Origin: UBA12068 sp038318455
GTDB lineage: Bacteria; Patescibacteriota; Minisyncoccia; Moranbacterales; GWC2-37-73
Direction of reading: 5' to 3'
Length of the DNA stretch: 19,423 nucleotides
Assembly (NCBI GenBank): GCA_038318455.1
Contig: JBBQCF010000017.1
Location: forward strand, 1 to 19,423
Both the position numbers and the translations under genes were made by a program. The notes beneath the pieces are model-generated. The model did no database searches and had not been told where the DNA came from. It saw nothing but the letters and a program-made list of their open reading frames with translations. How positions within the stretch are numbered: the first letter of the stretch is position 1; each line of letters opens with the position of its first letter. Below, piece after piece: positions 15,648 to 19,423 of the stretch.

Positions 15648-15661
15648 TGTGCAGCTGCACA
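15648..15661. repeat. 14-bp perfect palindrome between stop codon and terminator
   Basis: TGTGCAGCTGCACA reads the same on both strands. It lies two bases past the stop codon of the 15664-16863 gene and before its terminator. A chance dyad or a protein site are both possible. Confidence 0.5.
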
Positions 15662-15663
15662 GT

Positions 15664-16863
15664 TTATGGAATTCTGGAAAGTGGCAAAGATTCAAGCTTA
15701 TTATTACCACTGACGAAATATACACTCGTGCCATTGATGTACCAGGCAATATTTGCAGGAATCGCTGGAGGATTGGCCATGGTGTAAAATTCTCCCGTAG
15801 CTTTATCAACTCTTCCAATACGATTGCCGACAGAAACATACAAGTTCCCTGTCGCGTCTGAACCCAATCGAATCTTATCAGTTCCAATCGGAATACTGGC
15901 AGTATTTCTGAAGGCAGGATTGCCAAGCTGCGTCAAAACCAACTTGTCATTCACGACTCCAGCAACAAATGTCTCATTGCCGACTGTTTTCACATTATGG
16001 ATGACAGGATTCACTCCTGTTGACCATATCTGTGGAGCAACAAGTACTGTCAGCAAATCATGGGAATATTTCATATATTGCCCTTGACCAAAAACATTAA
16101 CCCCTGCCACATCTGTTGTGATAAATTCAGGATCGATCAATGGCACAATTCCGAGCACATCACTAACTGCCATATTATTTCTGGTTAATTGCGTGCTGCT
16201 AAAAGGTATCGGTGGAGGCAATGCAACTGTTGGCTGGACTCTCCCAATCAACATATTGTTGCCATCAAAACTAACCACAGCAGAAGTAAGATTGTAACCA
16301 ATGTTAACCTCTGCCAAAGCTCTTGGAGAACCGTCCATGCCAATACCATAGACCAACCAGTCCGTCAGAGGCATTCTGGTGAAAACTGGCACTATACGTG
16401 TCCCATCGCAAAAGATAGCCTTCGGAGTCAAGGTGTTGCCAAGTGGAGAATCAATTTGATTTCTCCATTGCTCATCCCCTCGTGAATTCAAATAAACAAC
16501 AATGCCTTTATTATTCTTGGCTGTATTATCTACTCCAAAAACAATAACACCTTCACTATTAACATCTGGCGTACTGACAATATTTGTAATGTCTGAAAAT
16601 GTTTTAAACAATGTCGTCGCCGAATCACCAGCTCTTTCAATCCAAAGATTTTTTGTTCCTCTGGCTTCTCTCTTAGCTCCACAGTTACTAGTTTGCTCAA
16701 AAATAACATCCAGCGGTTGCGTGCTTGGATCCGGCGCCCAAGTGCTGTCGACACATGCGACAACAACTGAATCCGAACTTCCACCACCGCCACAGCCTAC
16801 CATTCCCGCAGTCAAAGATACCAATGCAATCATTACTAACCAATTCCAGATATTTCTTTTCAT
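15664..16863 (-). CDS. Lipoprotein-like secreted beta-repeat protein of unknown function
   Basis: A 399-residue protein. It begins with a lipoprotein-type signal: MKRNIWNWLVMIALVSLTAG, then MVGC (Cys24), directly followed by a GGGGSS spacer. The lipobox is imperfect (Met at -3), so lipidation is likely but not certain. The rest is beta-rich with repeated short strands, for example GVIVFGVDNTAKNNKGIVVY, YVSVGNRIGRVDKATGEFYT and SVYFVSGNNKLESLP, resembling PQQ/beta-propeller blades. No catalytic motif is seen. By eye its GC (about 43-50% in the lines checked) is above that of its neighbours. It has a perfect-consensus promoter, a strong SD (AAGGAGGAAG) and a strong terminator. This isolated, well-signalled unit suggests high expression and perhaps horizontal origin. 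Confidence 0.75.
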   Translation of the reverse strand: MKRNIWNWLVMIALVSLTAGMVGCGGGGSSDSVVVACVDSTWAPDPSTQPLDVIFEQTSNCGAKREARGTKNLWIERAGDSATTLFKTFSDITNIVSTPDVNSEGVIVFGVDNTAKNNKGIVVYLNSRGDEQWRNQIDSPLGNTLTPKAIFCDGTRIVPVFTRMPLTDWLVYGIGMDGSPRALAEVNIGYNLTSAVVSFDGNNMLIGRVQPTVALPPPIPFSSTQLTRNNMAVSDVLGIVPLIDPEFITTDVAGVNVFGQGQYMKYSHDLLTVLVAPQIWSTGVNPVIHNVKTVGNETFVAGVVNDKLVLTQLGNPAFRNTASIPIGTDKIRLGSDATGNLYVSVGNRIGRVDKATGEFYTMANPPAIPANIAWYINGTSVYFVSGNNKLESLPLSRIP

Positions 16864-16969
16864 GACTTCCTCCTTGGCTCATTTAAGGCCTTTTTTTGAT
16901 TTTTCACGCACCACGATAATAAGATTTTCGCATGAGTTATTATATTGTCAAAGAAACTACCAATTATCT

Positions 16970-16998
16970 ATTATACTCTTTTTTTGATAAATTGTCAA
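16970..16998 (-). promoter_or_regulatory. Perfect-consensus promoter of the lipoprotein-like gene
   Basis: Minus-strand TTGACA (16998-16993), 17 bases, TATAAT (16975-16970): both boxes and the spacing match the sigma-70 consensus exactly. A small dyad, ATTGT-N2-ACAAT (16991-17002), overlaps the -35 box. The leader to the ATG is about 100 bases and contains a second TTGACAAT (16944-16951 region) that has no -10 box at the right distance. Confidence 0.85.
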
Positions 16999-17076
16999 CA
17001 ATGATGCAGAGCTTAAGCCAAGTGTGCACTCAAGTCTTTATCGGAAAAAGCTTCTCATTAAAATTAATATATCCTT

Positions 17077-17784
17077 TTACTTTTTCCACCTAAAAGAATC
17101 TGTAAAATCTTGAAAGTCTTTTTGAAAAAAGTCATATTGCGCTTCTCCACTTCCACAAATAATCAAATAGTCTTTGTCCGCATTTGAAACCATGATTTGA
17201 TTTATGTGCAAAGTGTTACCAAGTGGATCTGTCAAAAGAAAATTACTAAGTATCGCAGGTTTTCCATCAATTTTAATACGCTTTGCTTGATATTTTGAAA
17301 ATCCTTTTACATGAGTACTTAAGTCACTTGAAATTGCATCGCTTATTTCTTGATCGCTTTTGGAGAAATTAACTCCAACTATGCTTTGTCTGACATCGCA
17401 ACCTATACGTTGATCTGATTGCAAATGAAATCCGGCCAAATAGTCATCACCATACTTTTTTTGTTCATCTGAATCATAGGTGTAATGTTTGGAAAAAGAA
17501 AAACTGAAAGTTGGATTTTCTTGAGAATGATGTAGCCGTGAAATAATTTCAATCGGACTATGTAAACGCATGCTCCAAGAAAAAGTTGCAGCTTGGGTTA
17601 TTAAATAATATCCAATGCTAATAAAAATTAACACACAAAGTGAGATGACAATTTTTTTTGCATCTTTTTTCCAGCCACGCATATCGGTCAAGCTTTTGAA
17701 GATAAATTTTTTCTCTACCTTTAATAACTGAATTTCTTTTTCCTCTTCAACAATTTCAATATGGCTCACTTCTTCTTCAATCAT
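17077..17784 (-). CDS. Single-pass membrane protein with extracytoplasmic domain, unknown function
   Basis: A 235-residue protein that I do not recognise. Residues 1-43 are cytoplasmic, first acidic (MIEEEVSHIEIVEEEKE) and then basic (RGWKKDAKK). One membrane helix spans about 44-66. The C-terminal 170 residues lie outside and form a mixed alpha-beta domain with two cysteines, one in GCDVRQ and one in IICGSG. The ending, FFQKDFQDFTDSFRW, is like the last helix of PsbP/Mog1-like domains, but that likeness is weak. It starts 28 bases after the stop codon of the fibre-like gene, so the two are probably cotranscribed and may work together at the cell surface. No SD is visible, and no clear terminator follows. 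Confidence 0.75.
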   Translation of the reverse strand: MIEEEVSHIEIVEEEKEIQLLKVEKKFIFKSLTDMRGWKKDAKKIVISLCVLIFISIGYYLITQAATFSWSMRLHSPIEIISRLHHSQENPTFSFSFSKHYTYDSDEQKKYGDDYLAGFHLQSDQRIGCDVRQSIVGVNFSKSDQEISDAISSDLSTHVKGFSKYQAKRIKIDGKPAILSNFLLTDPLGNTLHINQIMVSNADKDYLIICGSGEAQYDFFQKDFQDFTDSFRWKK

Positions 17785-17812
17785 ATAATTTAAGTTGAAA
17801 TAAAGCTTCCGA

Positions 17813-19423
17813 TTAGTTTACAGTAGGCTTCCAGTTGTTTGATCCTACACATACAAACATATATGCGGTTGATGGATTGCCTCCAACAGTAACGAGCTGA
17901 CCATCAGTTTTCACAAATACCTCACCAGTTGAGCAAACCAAGGGCAATGTGCTTCCACTTGGCACTCGCAGTTTCGCTGAACTCAAGTTCAAAGTTCCAT
18001 TCATTGTGATATTATTAACACCTGTAATGTCATTATTACTAAGGTCTATTCCTCCATTAGCAGTAAGTTTACCCGCAAGATTAAGTCCACCTAAAGATGT
18101 GAAATCTGTTCCGGTGTTCCCAATATTGGTTATCAAATTATTATGTACATCTAAATTATCACGCAGGTCTGAAGCGCCAGTCACATCAAATCCTCCCGCA
18201 GAAATTGTAAATCTTCCATTGGTTGTTAATGCTCCACCAAAAATACCGGCTCCATCAACATTAAGACTTGCTAGTCCAGCACCCGAGTTTTTAATATTAA
18301 ATACAGTATTTGAACCGCTTGCCAAGTCAACTGAACGGGATGCGCTTGATGTTATGTCCCCGTTTAATGCAATTCCCATGAATCTTGCGATGCCATTGCT
18401 TCCAATTTGCCAATTTGTACTATTCATATCAATTGAAGCAGCTGGATTTCCAATTTGAATTTGTGAAGCATCTCCTCCACCTGTTCCTAATTTTATAACA
18501 GAAGGTGTTCCATTATTTGATTCATTAGTAAGTCCGCTCAAGAAATTTATCGCATCGGCATATATTGTAGACCAACGAGTTCCTGATGCTCCCAATGTGC
18601 CACCACCAGTAACATTTCCTTCAACATTAAGATTAGCACTTCCAGCTCCAGCATTTTGAATAAAAACATTTGAACTTCCACCATTGCCGACATTGATATT
18701 CATGGAACTACTCGTTGATGAAATATTTCCACCAGCAAGTGTTGTTATTCCATCATTCACATTTGTTGCGGAAACTGTTCCTGTTGTTGCAATATTAATG
18801 TCTGATGCAAGATCTGCTCCAATAATTGTTCCATCAGCAATTTTGTCAGTTGTCACAGCATTAGCTCTAAGTTGAGCATTACTAATAGTTCCAGTTAGTT
18901 TTGCACTATCAAGAGCAGTTATCCATGTTGGATTATTATATGATCCAGTTGTATAAACACCATTAGTCACGGTATCAGCATTTCCTGTAACGTTTCCTGT
19001 TAGATTGCCTGTAACATTTCCAGTAACATCACCAGTCACATTACCTAAAACATTTCCAGTCACATCACCAGTCACATTTGAAATGATTCCGTTTGAGAAA
19101 GTTTTAATTCCTGAAATTGTTTGGTTAGTTGTTGCATATACTCCATCAGTTACCGTTGCTGCATTGCCAGTAATATTTCCAACAATGTCTGAACTGAAAG
19201 TTTTAATTCCATCAATTGTTTGATTTCCAATACTGTAAACACCATTTGTTACTGTTGCTGCGTTTCCTGTGATATTTCCAATAATATCTTGAGTGAAAGT
19301 ATTAACACCAGCAAAAGTATTGTCAGCAAGAGAGTAAACTCCGTCAGTTACTGTTGCAGCATTGCCAGTGATGCTTCCAACAAGGTTACCGATAAATCCA
19401 CCTGTTGATGAGACTGTTCCTGT
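17813..19423 (-). CDS. Large fibre-like repeat protein, C-terminal part (runs off right edge)
   Basis: The frame is open from the stop codon at 17813 to the right edge, at least 536 codons; the GTG at 19075 is an internal codon, not the start. In coding order it has three units of 33 residues (GNAATVTDGVY ... GNIT; 19366-19070), seven 4-residue GxVT-type units (19069-18986), a GNADTVTNGVYTTGSYNNPTWI segment, then Ser/Gly/Asn-rich beta-helix-like sequence with recurring LNVDG, GNITSS and NNDITG phrases. It ends in a small domain with two cysteines (LVCSTGEVFVKTD, then FVCVGSNNWK). Such GNATVTGV repeats are typical of phage tail-fibre-like and large surface fibre proteins. A secreted adhesin or cell-contact fibre is likely; the signal sequence lies outside the window. 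Confidence 0.85.
   Translation of the reverse strand, partial: TGTVSSTGGFIGNLVGSITGNAATVTDGVYSLADNTFAGVNTFTQDIIGNITGNAATVTNGVYSIGNQTIDGIKTFSSDIVGNITGNAATVTDGVYATTNQTISGIKTFSNGIISNVTGDVTGNVLGNVTGDVTGNVTGNLTGNVTGNADTVTNGVYTTGSYNNPTWITALDSAKLTGTISNAQLRANAVTTDKIADGTIIGADLASDINIATTGTVSATNVNDGITTLAGGNISSTSSSMNINVGNGGSSNVFIQNAGAGSANLNVEGNVTGGGTLGASGTRWSTIYADAINFLSGLTNESNNGTPSVIKLGTGGGDASQIQIGNPAASIDMNSTNWQIGSNGIARFMGIALNGDITSSASRSVDLASGSNTVFNIKNSGAGLASLNVDGAGIFGGALTTNGRFTISAGGFDVTGASDLRDNLDVHNNLITNIGNTGTDFTSLGGLNLAGKLTANGGIDLSNNDITGVNNITMNGTLNLSSAKLRVPSGSTLPLVCSTGEVFVKTDGQLVTVGGNPSTAYMFVCVGSNNWKPTVN
18986..19069 (-). repeat. Seven tandem 12-bp (4-residue) repeats in the fibre gene
   Basis: Coding-strand units translate as GDVT GNVL GNVT GDVT GNVT GNLT GNVT. 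Near-identical 12-base units in a row are prone to slip during replication, so the copy number may vary between strains. Confidence 0.85.
19070..19366 (-). repeat. Three tandem 99-bp (33-residue) repeats in the fibre gene
   Basis: Units begin at 19366, 19267 and 19168 (coding strand), each opening GNAATVT(D/N)GVY and each followed by an N-T-F/I-G-(V/I)-(N/K)-TF core. The spacing is exactly 99 bases. The array may continue in a degraded form beyond the right edge (GNLVGSIT precedes the first unit). Confidence 0.85.

Noticed and set aside
9190..16920. Shared 9-mer TATCGTGGT in the leaders of the plus-strand operon and the lipoprotein-like gene
   Set aside because: One short match between two leaders is close to what chance allows, and it is not seen in the other strong-SD leaders.
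16502..16987. 161-codon plus-strand frame opposite the lipoprotein-like gene and its promoter
   Set aside because: The minus-strand gene has promoter, SD, signal peptide and terminator; the plus frame has none of these.
17813..19075. Treating GTG at 19075 as the start of the fibre gene
   Set aside because: The same frame stays open with clear 33-residue repeats to the right edge, so the gene continues and the GTG codes for an internal Val.
18986..19366. Repeat array as a possible CRISPR
   Set aside because: Repeats are contiguous, in frame and coding; there are no unique spacers between identical palindromic repeats and no cas genes.

Overview
The window is AT-rich and looks like a chromosomal piece of a Patescibacteria (Candidate Phyla Radiation) genome, most like the Parcubacteria/Moranbacteria side. 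The basis is family recognition, not a database search: a secreted fibre-like protein whose mature start reads AWTEPT...PPNQNIGAPINTG, a second fibre-like repeat protein, a DUF4012 protein, several GT4 glycosyltransferases, a fused ADP-forming acyl-CoA synthetase, and many start codons that lack a Shine-Dalgarno (SD) sequence.

Layout. Almost everything is on the minus strand. Positions 1-300 hold the first 100 codons of a secreted fibre-like protein that runs off the left edge. Next come a small secreted coiled-coil protein (551-838) and then an envelope block: murJ (1053-2759), a DUF4012 membrane protein (2840-5368), a GT4 glycosyltransferase (5430-6548), a 62-codon basic protein (6681-6869), a DUF475/TerC-like membrane protein (6929-7849) and two more GT4 enzymes (7930-9087, 9754-10860). 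The only plus-strand genes are a two-gene operon of small unknown proteins (9261-9455, 9477-9683) lying between the last two glycosyltransferases. Then follow recJ (10992-12713), a receiver-domain protein with a zinc-ribbon tail (12795-13382) and the acyl-CoA synthetase (13461-15518). The right end has a lipoprotein-like gene of higher GC (15664-16863), a one-pass membrane protein (17077-17784) and the C-terminal part of a large fibre-like repeat protein that enters from the right edge (17813 to >19423).

How it fits together. MurJ exports lipid-linked peptidoglycan precursor. The three GT4 enzymes and the DUF4012 protein probably build or attach surface polysaccharide, and the fibre and lipoprotein genes at the ends add surface proteins. 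The acyl-CoA synthetase would make ATP from acyl-CoA, which suits a fermentative, reduced metabolism.

Most notable observations. (1) Two kinds of gene are interleaved. Core genes start without an SD, several behind an A-rich leader. Five accessory genes have strong SDs, and most of those transcription units also have near-consensus promoters and their own terminators. (2) The lone plus-strand operon has a 20-bp dyad overlapping the -35 box of a near-consensus promoter. (3) The receiver domain has Gly where the phosphoacceptor Asp should be. (4) A perfect 21-bp inverted repeat, itself made of two smaller palindromes, lies upstream of the left fibre gene promoter. (5) Two related hairpin-forming sequences lie on either side of the receiver gene. 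I saw no tRNA, rRNA, CRISPR array or transposase. No gap between genes exceeds 300 bases.
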